Below are positions 1 through 5,987 of a stretch of 7,680 nucleotides of DNA, piece by piece. Location: positions 1-7,680 of the forward strand of contig CAJONA010000056.1 of the NCBI GenBank assembly GCA_905235755.1, given 5' to 3'. The first letter of the stretch is position 1. Every line of letters starts with the position of its first letter. This DNA is from an uncultured Clostridia bacterium (GTDB lineage Bacteria; Bacillota; Clostridia; Oscillospirales; CAG-272). Both the position numbers and the translations under genes were made by a program. A model generated the notes under the pieces. The model was given only the letters and a program-made list of their open reading frames with translations, was not told the DNA's origin and did not search any database.

Positions 1-513
1 CCGAGCGCCTTGCCCTTGATGAAGCGTCCTAGCTCGCCGAACGACGGCGCGAACGTGCCGTAGTCGCCCGTTTTTATATTCTTGACGCCGTCTTTGTTTT
101 TAGCGCCGACTTCCGCATAGATCCTGTCCGTCGCCGTCGGCTTTGCGCGCTCGTCGCCCGACAGCGCATGTATCGGTTTTGCGGCGAAAAGGCACGGGAT
201 ATCGCCGTTTATCACGCCGCGTCTGCCCGATATGCGCTCGCTCGGAACGCCGCCGAACAGCCTGAACCTGACCTTTCCGTCTCCGTCGACTTCTTTGACG
301 ATAAATCCGGGCTCGTCCATGTGGGCGACAAGCATCGTCCGCTCTTTTCCGCCGTTTGCCGCCATTTTTGCTATGACGTTGCCGACGCGGTCCGTATATA
401 CTTCGGCGTCGTCTCCTATCTGCTCGATTATGAGCGCCGCGGCGCGTTCCTCGTTTCCCGAGGGCGCCGAAACGTCACAGCGCCTTTATAAGGTCTATTC
501 CGTAAAGTTTCAT
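1..513 (-). CDS. M42-family metallo-aminopeptidase, C-terminus cut by window edge, frameshifted after codon 12
   Basis: The family comprises cytosolic dinuclear-metal aminopeptidases (glutamyl aminopeptidase / PepA / TET type) that trim peptides from the N-terminus. The gene starts at the ATG at 513-511, behind a strong GGAGGGG site, and overlaps the stop of the upstream M42 gene by ATGA, so translation is probably coupled. The first 12 codons read MKLYGIDLIKAL and then hit TGA at 477-475. The rest of the family fold continues without stops in another frame from about 485 to position 1: VSAPSGNEE, RVGNVIAKM, the metal-binding AHMDEPGFIV, and GTFAPSFGELGRFIKGKALG, which leads into the usual ALDDR-type motif outside the window. 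Restoring two bases (CTG TGT GAC instead of CTG TGAC) joins the halves and aligns them exactly with the paralogue. It is either a young pseudogene, a sequence error or, less likely, a recoded gene. Family assignment is firm; functional status is open. Confidence 0.85.
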
Positions 514-1541
514 ACAAGCCCCTCCTTTTCGAGAATCGCCGCCAAAAGACGCGCCGTGTTTTCAAAGTCATCAAGTTTTGCCGTTTCTATCGGCGTGTGC
601 ATGAACCATATCGGTATGCCGAGGAGCGCCGTCGGCACTCCGCGACCGATGAACGCGACGTCGTCGGCGTGAGTCCCCGTGTCGACGCCTTCGAGGCACA
701 TCTGATAAGGGATCTCTTTTTCCTTTGCGACGCATTCGATAGAGTCCGTCAGCTTTTTATTCAGTATCACCGATATCGAGACGGACGGTCCGCCGCCCAT
801 TTCCATGTCGCTGCCTTTTTTACCTTCGGGAGCCATGCCGAACGTCACGTCGAGGATTATAGCCGCGTCGGGCTCGATCCTGAACGTCGCCGCGCTCACG
901 GCGCGATGGCCGACTTCCTCGCGGCACGACATCGAAAAATAGATATCATAAGCGAGTTTTTCTTTGTCAAGAAGCTGCATTGCGCGTATTACCGCCGCCG
1001 AGCATATCTTGTCGTCGAGGCTCTTGCCGTACAAATAATCCTCGCCGAGAGTGTCGTAAACAGCCTTAAATCCGACGGGAGTGCCTGTCTCGACATATTT
1101 TGCGACCTCGTCTTTATCAAGGCCGACGTCGATAAGTATATCCGACACCGGTGTGAGCTTGCCTTTTTCGTCGTCTTTGCGTATACAGTTCGGCTTGTCC
1201 AAAGCGACGCCTGACATAGTCTTGCCTCTGCCGTAGACGGTCACATCGGCGCACGGCAGCAGCCGCGCGTCAACGCCGCCCACGGAGCAAACGCGCAAAA
1301 ATCCTTCTTCCGTTATTCCTTTTACCATAAGCCCTATCTCGTCGTAATGAGTGTCGATAAGGAGCTTTTTCGCGTCGGGCCTTCCGCATCTTTTTATGAA
1401 AATATGATTGCCTACGCTGTCTTTTTCGCACTCATCAAAATAAGGCATTACGATTTTTTCGAGTTTTTCGCTGTCAACGTACTCATAGCCGTTTATCGAC
1501 ATGAGCGAACAGACATCGAAAATCAGATCCTTTGTTTCCAT
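510..1541 (-). CDS. M42-family metallo-aminopeptidase (glutamyl aminopeptidase/endoglucanase-like)
   Basis: A complete 343-residue protein, the normal length for M42 peptidases, which use two metal ions to remove N-terminal residues from peptides in the cytosol and often form dodecameric tetrahedra. Visible active-site motifs, in order: THYDEIG (H65, D67), GKSLDDK (D176/D177), SCREEVGH (catalytic and metal-binding E208/E209), the aspartate in IILDVTFG (D231), and FMHTPIE (H315). All the expected metal ligands and the general-base glutamate are therefore present. SCREEVG differs from the commoner TVQEEVG, a mild variant. The start has GGAGG four bases upstream and lies 15 bp after the murD stop, so it is probably co-transcribed with murD. 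Its stop overlaps the start of a second M42 gene. Substrate preference cannot be read from sequence; some relatives are misleadingly annotated as cellulase M. Confidence 0.93.
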   Translation of the reverse strand: METKDLIFDVCSLMSINGYEYVDSEKLEKIVMPYFDECEKDSVGNHIFIKRCGRPDAKKLLIDTHYDEIGLMVKGITEEGFLRVCSVGGVDARLLPCADVTVYGRGKTMSGVALDKPNCIRKDDEKGKLTPVSDILIDVGLDKDEVAKYVETGTPVGFKAVYDTLGEDYLYGKSLDDKICSAAVIRAMQLLDKEKLAYDIYFSMSCREEVGHRAVSAATFRIEPDAAIILDVTFGMAPEGKKGSDMEMGGGPSVSISVILNKKLTDSIECVAKEKEIPYQMCLEGVDTGTHADDVAFIGRGVPTALLGIPIWFMHTPIETAKLDDFENTARLLAAILEKEGLV

Positions 1542-1556
1542 CAGTCCTCCATATAT

Positions 1557-2900
1557 TTACATATTTAAATTTTTAACTATATCTGAAAATTTGTCGCCGC
1601 GCTCTTCAAAATTATTGAAAGCGTCAAAGCTCGCGGCTGCGGGGGAGAGCAGTACGACGTCGCCGCTTACGGCGCCGCTTGCGGCGCGCCTGACGGCGCG
1701 TTCAAAATCCTTTTCGAGATATATTTCTCCGCCGTATCCCGCGTTTTTCATCATATTAAAGATCTTTTCACCCGTGTCTCCCGTGCAGACGATCTTTTTT
1801 GTCTTATTCATAAGCGGTTCTGTCAGCGGCTCCGGCGGAATGTGCTTGTCGTATCCGCCGATGATGATAATGACTTTTTCTCCGAACGCCGACAGCGCCG
1901 CGCGCGTTCTTGTCGGAGACGTGTCTATCGAGCTGTTGAAGAATTTGACGCCGTTCCTTTCGCACACAAGCTCGGCGCGATGGCGCACGCCGGAGAACGT
2001 TTTTGCGACTTTTGCCATATTTGCGGCGGAAACGACGCCCTTTACCGCAAGAAACGCCGCCATATAGTTTTCGGCGTTGTGCGTGCCGGGGATCACAATA
2101 TCGGACAGGGCAACGATTTTTTCCGTACCTAAATATATCGCGCCGTCCTTGATCTTTGCGTCCGCGTCGCCGCTCGATGAAAATTTGAGCGTCTCGCCGG
2201 CCGAGGCGAACGATCTCTTTATGACGTTGTCGGCGTTTGTCACAAATCGGCACGCTTCGCTTTGAAAGGAGAATATGCGCCGCTTTGCGTCGATATATTC
2301 CTCCATCGACGTGTGCCAGTTGAGGTGATTCGGCGATACATTCGTTATCACCGCGACGCGCGGCGAAAAACTCATCGTCATCAGTTGAAAACTCGAAAGT
2401 TCAAGGACGGCGACGTCGCTGTCGTTTATCTTGTCGAGCGATGAGAGCAGCGGAATGCCGATGTTGCCGCCGAGCCACACTTTTCTGCTCGTGCCGCCGA
2501 ATTCGGCTTCGAGCAGTTTCGAAATTATCGTCGTCGTCGTGGTCTTGCCGTCGCTTCCCGTAACGGCGTAAATATCGCACGGGCAAAGCGAGCAGAAAAG
2601 CTCGATCTCGCTCGTCATTTTTTCCTTGCCGCAGAGGATCTTTTCGGGACGCACGCCGGGCGAGCGCAGAACGATGTCGGCGCCGCCGACGTCGAAAGTT
2701 TCGCTTTGAACGATTTTTACTCCGAGCGCGTCCATCAACGCGCGGACGTCGTCCGACGGCGCCTTTGCGTCGTATGCCGTAACATTCATACCGATCCCGC
2801 AAAGGAATTCAGCCGCCGCGATATTCGATATTCCGAGACCTGCCAGCGCCGCGCTTTTGCCCGACATTTGCTTTTTGAATTCAATCAGTTTTTCGTTCAT
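1557..2900 (-). CDS. murD: UDP-N-acetylmuramoyl-L-alanine--D-glutamate ligase
   Basis: MurD adds D-glutamate to UDP-MurNAc-L-Ala using ATP, the second amino-acid step of cytoplasmic peptidoglycan precursor synthesis. The 447-residue length is typical. Seen in order: an N-terminal Rossmann-like UDP-binding domain with GLGISNIAAAEFL near residue 21; the ATP P-loop TGSDGKTTTTT (114-124); GGNIGIP (144-150); ELSSFQL (167-173); NVSPNHLNWH (187-196); the lysine normally carbamylated, in DAKRRIF (K206); HNAENYMAAF; GVRHRAE; and the C-terminal LLSPAAASFDAFNNFEERGDKF region (417-438). The usual NDSKATN motif is replaced by NSSIDTSPTRT (322-332), a form I recall from clostridial MurD proteins. The start is supported by the N-terminal fit; the ribosome site is weak (GGTGAAAG). 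A likely own promoter lies in the 57-bp gap after rsmA. Placement outside a division/cell-wall gene cluster is notable. Confidence 0.96.
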   Translation of the reverse strand: MNEKLIEFKKQMSGKSAALAGLGISNIAAAEFLCGIGMNVTAYDAKAPSDDVRALMDALGVKIVQSETFDVGGADIVLRSPGVRPEKILCGKEKMTSEIELFCSLCPCDIYAVTGSDGKTTTTTIISKLLEAEFGGTSRKVWLGGNIGIPLLSSLDKINDSDVAVLELSSFQLMTMSFSPRVAVITNVSPNHLNWHTSMEEYIDAKRRIFSFQSEACRFVTNADNVIKRSFASAGETLKFSSSGDADAKIKDGAIYLGTEKIVALSDIVIPGTHNAENYMAAFLAVKGVVSAANMAKVAKTFSGVRHRAELVCERNGVKFFNSSIDTSPTRTRAALSAFGEKVIIIIGGYDKHIPPEPLTEPLMNKTKKIVCTGDTGEKIFNMMKNAGYGGEIYLEKDFERAVRRAASGAVSGDVVLLSPAAASFDAFNNFEERGDKFSDIVKNLNM

Positions 2901-2932
2901 CTTTCACCGACCGCACAATTTGTATATTCTAT

Positions 2933-2961
2933 ATTATATGAAAAAGGGAAATATCGGTTAA
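2933..2961 (-). promoter_or_regulatory. Predicted sigma-A promoter for murD, overlapping the rsmA stop
   Basis: On the minus strand TTAACC (2961-2956; 4/6 to the -35 consensus) is followed after exactly 17 bp by a perfect TATAAT (2938-2933). The -35 box covers the rsmA stop codon. The predicted start would leave a leader of about 25 nt before the murD ATG at 2900. This would let murD and the two M42 genes be transcribed without rsmA. Confidence 0.6.
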
Positions 2962-3794
2962 AGCAGATCGGAGAGCGCGGCAAACTCGCGTATGCCGAGC
3001 TTTTCGCCGCGTATATCCGTTTGCAGTCCGAGCGTGTCCAGCGCACGCTCGACGTCGCTCTTGCCGTAGACGGACGAGAGCGCGTTTGACAGCGTCTTTC
3101 TGCGCTGACCGAACGCGAGCTTTATTATTTCAAACATCTTTTCCGCATCCCCGCACGCCACGGGCGGCTCTTTCAGCATCGTCATTTTAATGACTGTCGA
3201 CGACACTTTCGGCGGCGGCAAAAAATTGCCGGGCGCGACCGTAATCACCTTTTCGACCGCCGCGCGGTAGTTTACCGCAAGAGTTATCGCTCCGCACATC
3301 GCGCTGCCTGCGCTCGCGCAAAGCCGATCGGCGACTTCCTTTTGTATCATCACCGTTATCGACTCCAAAAGCGTGCCGTATTCGAGCAGCTTCATTATTA
3401 TCGGCGACGTTATGTAATATGGAAGATTTGCGCACACGCAGACCTTCATACCGCCGAAATGCTCTTTTACCAGTTCATTAAAGTCGATATTCATCGCGTC
3501 GCCGCATATGATCTCGACGTTGTCAAACCTGCCCAGCGTCTCGTCGAGCACCGGCAGCAGCGCGCGGTCTATTTCTATGGCGACGACTTTTTTGTATCGC
3601 TCGCAGAGCGCCTCCGTCAGCGTCCCGATGCCGGGACCTATCTCGATTATCCCGCATTCATCAGATGCGCAGGCGTCGGCTATCGCATCGACGATGCGCG
3701 GATTCGTGAGAAAATTTTGTCCGTAGCGTTTTTGCGGATTTATATTGTGGCGGCGCATGACGTCGCGCGCGTGGGAAATGTCGGTCAGTCTCAT
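2958..3794 (-). CDS. rsmA: 16S rRNA (adenine(1518)-N(6)/adenine(1519)-N(6))-dimethyltransferase
   Basis: RsmA (KsgA) uses S-adenosylmethionine to dimethylate two adjacent adenines in the 3' hairpin (helix 45) of 16S rRNA, a late 30S assembly checkpoint; loss gives kasugamycin resistance. The 278-residue length is normal. Motifs: RYGQNFL (23-29), the SAM-binding EIGPGIGTLTE (51-61), acidic ribose-binding VAIEID (71-76), CGDAMNID (98-104), catalytic ANLPYYITSPI (122-132), FLPPPKVSSTVIKM (191-204) and FGQRRKTLSNAL (228-239) in the C-terminal domain. The usual aromatic in the loop around 167 is cysteine (SAMCGAIT), probably tolerated. The start has GGAG five bases upstream. It is the first gene of the minus-strand set, with murD 57 bp downstream. 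Confidence 0.97.
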   Translation of the reverse strand: MRLTDISHARDVMRRHNINPQKRYGQNFLTNPRIVDAIADACASDECGIIEIGPGIGTLTEALCERYKKVVAIEIDRALLPVLDETLGRFDNVEIICGDAMNIDFNELVKEHFGGMKVCVCANLPYYITSPIIMKLLEYGTLLESITVMIQKEVADRLCASAGSAMCGAITLAVNYRAAVEKVITVAPGNFLPPPKVSSTVIKMTMLKEPPVACGDAEKMFEIIKLAFGQRRKTLSNALSSVYGKSDVERALDTLGLQTDIRGEKLGIREFAALSDLL

Positions 3795-3814
3795 TTGAAC
3801 TCCGAAAAAAATTA

Positions 3815-3842
3815 ATTATTTATTTAAAATTGATATTGACAA
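3815..3842 (-). promoter_or_regulatory. Possible promoter for rsmA, sharing its -35 with the tRNA-Thr promoter
   Basis: The minus strand reads TTGTCA (3842-3837, 5/6), a 16-bp spacer, then AATAAT (3820-3815, 5/6). It would give a very short leader of about 14 nt, just enough for the GGAG site before the rsmA ATG. The -35 box lies on the same bases as the plus-strand -35 of tRNA-Thr. The AT-rich setting makes chance -10 matches likely, so confidence is modest. Confidence 0.4.
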
Positions 3843-3864
3843 AACAAAATTAATGTGATAAAAT
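3836..3864 (+). promoter_or_regulatory. Sigma-A promoter of tRNA-Thr
   Basis: A perfect TTGACA (3836-3841), a 17-bp spacer and TAAAAT (3859-3864, 5/6) end ten bases before the mature tRNA 5' end at 3875. Spacing and position are what is expected of a strong stable-RNA promoter. Confidence 0.85.
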
Positions 3865-3874
3865 CTATATCGTT

Positions 3875-3950
3875 GCTGGTGTAGCACAGTCGGTAGTGCA
3901 GTTGATTCGTAATCAACAGGTCGAAAGTTCGAGTCTTTTCACCAGCTCCA
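3875..3950 (+). tRNA. tRNA-Thr (anticodon CGT)
   Basis: A complete 76-nt cloverleaf. The acceptor stem GCTGGTG pairs with CACCAGC; the D arm is GCAC/GTGC; the anticodon stem GTTGA/TCAAC carries the loop TTCGTAA with anticodon CGT (3908-3910), which reads ACG; the variable loop is AGGTC; the T arm is GAAAG-TTCGAGT-CTTTT with one G-T pair. The discriminator is T and the CCA end is encoded. ACG is a common threonine codon in the flanking genes, so this isoacceptor should be well used. It has its own promoter and a terminator directly behind. Confidence 0.97.
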
Positions 3951-3952
3951 TG

Positions 3953-3980
3953 AGCGGTGCCGCGTGCGGCGCCGCTTTTT
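3953..3980 (+). terminator. Rho-independent terminator of tRNA-Thr
   Basis: AGCGGTGCCGC (3953-3963) pairs with GCGGCGCCGCT (3966-3976) with one G-T pair; opening the top pair leaves a four-base loop. A T5 tract follows directly (3976-3980), and a second T6 run comes a few bases later. It begins three bases after the tRNA CCA. Confidence 0.9.
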
Positions 3981-3997
3981 GTTTGCTTTTTTGAACT

Positions 3998-4041
3998 TGG
4001 CGCGCCGCAGCGATATTCAGTATACCATATCCCGCGCGCCA
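3998..4041. repeat. Imperfect inverted repeat between the two tRNA genes
   Basis: Outer arms TGGCGCGC (3998-4005) and GCGCGCCA (4034-4041) enclose inner arms GATAT (4012-4016) and ATATC (4027-4031). The left arm contains the self-complementary GGCGCGCC. No T tract follows on the plus strand, so it is not an ordinary terminator for tRNA-Thr, which already has one. It stands out as a GC-rich island in an otherwise AT-rich gap. The rest of the gap (about 4048-4086) shows nothing else that I recognise. Confidence 0.6.
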
Positions 4042-4047
4042 TTTCAA
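4019..4047 (-). promoter_or_regulatory. Possible antisense promoter facing tRNA-Thr and rsmA
   Basis: The minus strand reads TTGAAA (4047-4042, 5/6), a 17-bp spacer, and TATACT (4024-4019, 5/6) preceded by TGG, giving an extended -10. A transcript would start near 4012 and run antisense through the tRNA-Thr terminator and tRNA gene toward rsmA. It overlaps the inverted repeat. The match is good, but no gene depends on it alone. Confidence 0.4.
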
Positions 4048-4086
4048 TAAAAATTTAATTTATAATCAAGATTTTGCCGTTTTCTA

Positions 4087-4115
4087 TTGCAATTTTTCAA
4101 AATATCTGTTATAAT
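4087..4115 (+). promoter_or_regulatory. Sigma-A promoter of tRNA-Gly
   Basis: TTGCAA (4087-4092, 4/6), a 17-bp spacer, and a perfect TATAAT (4110-4115) preceded by TGT, which makes an extended -10. The mature tRNA begins at 4125, nine bases after the -10. Confidence 0.85.
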
Positions 4116-4124
4116 ACAAACAAC

Positions 4125-4198
4125 GCGAATATAGTTCAATGGCAGAACCCGAGCTTCCCAAGCTCGTCATGCGGGTTCGATTCCCGTTATTCGCTCCA
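4125..4198 (+). tRNA. tRNA-Gly (anticodon CCC)
   Basis: A complete 74-nt cloverleaf. The acceptor stem GCGAATA pairs with TATTCGC; the anticodon stem CGAGC/GCTCG carries loop TTCCCAA with anticodon CCC (4157-4159), reading GGG; the T arm is CGGG-TTCGATT-CCCG flanked by a further weak pair. Discriminator T and an encoded CCA (4196-4198) end the gene. This is the isoacceptor dedicated to GGG, a sparsely used glycine codon in the genes here. It has its own promoter and terminator. Confidence 0.96.
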
Positions 4199-4204
4199 AT
4201 ACGG

Positions 4205-4234
4205 ACCGCCGAAGGAAGCTTCGGCGGTTTTTTT
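4205..4234 (+). terminator. Rho-independent terminator of tRNA-Gly
   Basis: A perfect 10-bp stem, ACCGCCGAAG (4205-4214) with CTTCGGCGGT (4219-4228), a GAAG loop and a T7 tract (4228-4234). It begins seven bases after the tRNA CCA and separates the tRNA from spoIIGA. Confidence 0.95.
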
Positions 4235-4317
4235 ATGAAATTTTCTCCTGCGCCACGTTCCGACCGCTTTTGCGCTTTTTTAGTATTACAATAATAAAAA
4301 ACGCGCGGGAGGCGCAG

Positions 4318-5163
4318 ATGACCGAATACATATACGGCGACGTGCTGTTCTTGATAAATTTCTCCATGGACTTCGTGTGCCTATTTGTCGCGGGAAAACT
4401 GACAAAGACGAAGATGCGGACGTGGCGCGTCGCGCTCGCCGCAGCCGTCGGCGCCGCGTACGGCGTTATATCGCTGCTTTATTCTTTGCCGACGGTTGTC
4501 GAGATACTTATCGAAACGGCGGCGGCGTTCGCCGTTTGCGCGATCGGTATATGGAGCGGAAACGCGGTGAAGCTCCTATTAAAGACGGCAGTCTTTTACG
4601 CCGTGTCCGTCATGCTCGGCGGCGCGATGACGCTCATTTATTCGCGGCTCGGAAATTACAGCGCGTATATCGAATCGGGCGGCAACATCGTCACGGCGCT
4701 GGGAGATGTGCCGCTGTGGGTGTTTTTCATATGCGCGGCGGCGTCGGCTCTGCTTACGAAACTGTTCACCGTCTTGCTCAAAAGCCGCGTTCGCGCAAAG
4801 ACATGCGAGCTGTCTCTTACTTTCGGCGTCCGAACGTATGAGCTGACGGGATTTATCGACAGCGGCAACGTCGCCGCCGATCCGATTTCGGGAACGCCGG
4901 TCATATTCATTTCGACGAGGTATAAAGATATACTTCCGAGCGGATTTTCAGACGGGGCGATGCCCGACGGCGATTTTGTCCGCGGTCTGCGCGCGATACC
5001 GATCTCCACCGAGGGCGGGAGCGAACTCGTCTTTGCGGTAAAAGCCGACAAATGCTACATAAAGACAAAAGGCGAATATGAGCGCCGCGACGCGCTCATA
5101 TCCGTCGGAAAAGAAGAATATTACGGCGACTGCGACGCGCTTGTACCGCTTGAACTTGTATGA
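4318..5163 (+). CDS. spoIIGA: Sigma-E processing peptidase SpoIIGA
   Basis: SpoIIGA is the membrane aspartic protease that cleaves the pro-sequence from pro-sigma-E at the sporulation septum when signalled from the forespore (SpoIIR), activating mother-cell transcription. The protein is 281 residues, within the family range. The N-terminal half shows about five hydrophobic membrane segments (roughly residues 7-25, 37-56, 60-79, 86-107, 128-152). The cytosolic C-terminal half carries GFIDSGNVAADP with catalytic D181, matching the DSGN motif of the Bacillus enzyme, followed by TPVIF and a C-terminal GDCDALVPLELV. I chose the ATG at 4318 because GGGAGG lies five bases upstream and MTEYIYGDVLFLIN fits family N-termini; an open frame extends back to 4270 but lacks support. 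sigE follows after 18 bp. A weak TACAAT at 4287-4292 without a clear -35 could be its promoter. Confidence 0.96.
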   Translation: MTEYIYGDVLFLINFSMDFVCLFVAGKLTKTKMRTWRVALAAAVGAAYGVISLLYSLPTVVEILIETAAAFAVCAIGIWSGNAVKLLLKTAVFYAVSVMLGGAMTLIYSRLGNYSAYIESGGNIVTALGDVPLWVFFICAAASALLTKLFTVLLKSRVRAKTCELSLTFGVRTYELTGFIDSGNVAADPISGTPVIFISTRYKDILPSGFSDGAMPDGDFVRGLRAIPISTEGGSELVFAVKADKCYIKTKGEYERRDALISVGKEEYYGDCDALVPLELV

Positions 5164-5181
5164 TATTTTCCGGAGGGCAAA

Positions 5182-5892
5182 ATGAGAAAATTGATATATA
5201 AAATCAGAGTTTGGCTGAACAAATTATGGCTCAGACTGTATAAAGGCGGCGTATACTACGTTACGGGGACGGAACTTTTGCCGCCGCCGCTTTCGCAGAG
5301 CGAGGAGAACGAGATACTCGAACATCTCGACGAGTCTCCGAGCGGGCGAAAAACGCTCGTCGAGCGCAATCTGCGCCTTGTCGTATACATAGCCAAAAAA
5401 TTCGAGAACACGGGCGTACCGCTCGAAGATCTTGTTTCCATAGGTACGATAGGAATGATCAAGGCGGCGAACACGTTCCGCACCGACAAAAACATAAAAC
5501 TCGCCACATACGCATCGCGATGCATCGAAAACGAGATACTGATGTACATACGCAAATCGAACAATATACGCTCGGAGATATCGTTCGACGAGCCGCTCAA
5601 CATCGACTGCGACGGCAACGAACTGCTGCTCTCCGACGTCGTCAGTTCGGACAGTGACGTCGTCAGCCGCCGTCTCGAAGACGACGACGAAAAGAAGATA
5701 ATAATGGAAGCTATCGAAAAACTCGACGACAGGGAGCGTGAGATCGTCGAGCTCCGCTTCGGACTTTCCGGCAAAAAGGAATACACTCAAAAGGAGGTCG
5801 CCGATATGCTCGGTATCTCGCAATCGTACATTTCGCGGCTCGAAAAGCGCATAATCGAGCGGCTCAGAGCGGAAATTGCGGGGAAAATTTAA
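5182..5892 (+). CDS. sigE: RNA polymerase sporulation sigma factor SigE (pro-sigma-E)
   Basis: Sigma-E directs early mother-cell transcription in sporulation and is made as an inactive precursor. The 236-residue length matches the Bacillus protein (239). Residues 1-25 form a basic, amphipathic pro-sequence, and VYY at 24-26 corresponds to the known cleavage site between two tyrosines, so processing is predicted after Y25. Region 2 spans about 60-130 with ERNLRLVVYIAKKFENTG, DLVSIGTIGMIKAANTF (core binding) and KLATYASRCIENEILMYIRK (-10 recognition and melting). SFDEPLNIDCDGNELLLSDV (134-153) is diagnostic for SigE. Region 4.2 helix-turn-helix is TQKEVADMLGISQSYISRL (202-220). The start has CCGGAGGG four bases upstream. 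It follows spoIIGA in an operon. The often-neighbouring sigG is not next; rpmE with its own promoter is. No intrinsic terminator is visible in the AT-rich gap after it. Confidence 0.98.
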   Translation: MRKLIYKIRVWLNKLWLRLYKGGVYYVTGTELLPPPLSQSEENEILEHLDESPSGRKTLVERNLRLVVYIAKKFENTGVPLEDLVSIGTIGMIKAANTFRTDKNIKLATYASRCIENEILMYIRKSNNIRSEISFDEPLNIDCDGNELLLSDVVSSDSDVVSRRLEDDDEKKIIMEAIEKLDDREREIVELRFGLSGKKEYTQKEVADMLGISQSYISRLEKRIIERLRAEIAGKI

Positions 5893-5919
5893 ATTTTTTA
5901 AAAAAAATCGAAAAAACAC

Positions 5920-5948
5920 TTGCAAAATTGCTTTTTATGTGGTAAGAT
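5920..5948 (+). promoter_or_regulatory. Sigma-A promoter of rpmE
   Basis: TTGCAA (5920-5925, 4/6), a 17-bp spacer, and TAAGAT (5943-5948, 4/6) with TGG directly before it (extended -10). The predicted start leaves a leader of about 33 nt before the rpmE ATG. It is located in the gap after sigE. Confidence 0.65.
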
Positions 5949-5987
5949 AACCTTTGCATTAAAATTCTACAGAAAGGTACTGAAACA

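Noticed and set aside
3824..4042. A 72-codon minus-strand open frame containing GEKTRTFDLLITNQLHY
   Set aside because: It is the antisense of tRNA-Thr and its flanks. This peptide pattern is a known false gene produced by reading across tRNA genes, and no ribosome site precedes it.
4235..4317. Spo0A box upstream of spoIIGA
   Set aside because: The best candidate, GGTCGGA on the minus strand near 4257-4265, matches TGTCGAA at only five of seven positions, and no second box is seen. Spo0A control is expected from biology but is not shown here.
4270..4317. Upstream extension of the spoIIGA frame
   Set aside because: No ribosome site precedes an upstream start, and the GGGAGG site sits inside this stretch at the right distance from ATG 4318.
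5634..5666. Direct repeat GACGTCGTCAG in sigE, giving SDVVS twice
   Set aside because: The encoded stretch aligns with the same region of Bacillus SigE without an insertion, so it looks like coincidental codon use in an acidic linker.
5893..5919. Terminator after sigE
   Set aside because: The sequence is runs of A and T with no GC-containing stem; it is more likely an AT-rich region upstream of the rpmE promoter.
5949..5987. Structured autoregulatory leader for L31
   Set aside because: The leader is only about 33 nt and shows just a three-base-pair hairpin (TAC/GTA); that is too little to claim a ribosomal-protein leader motif.
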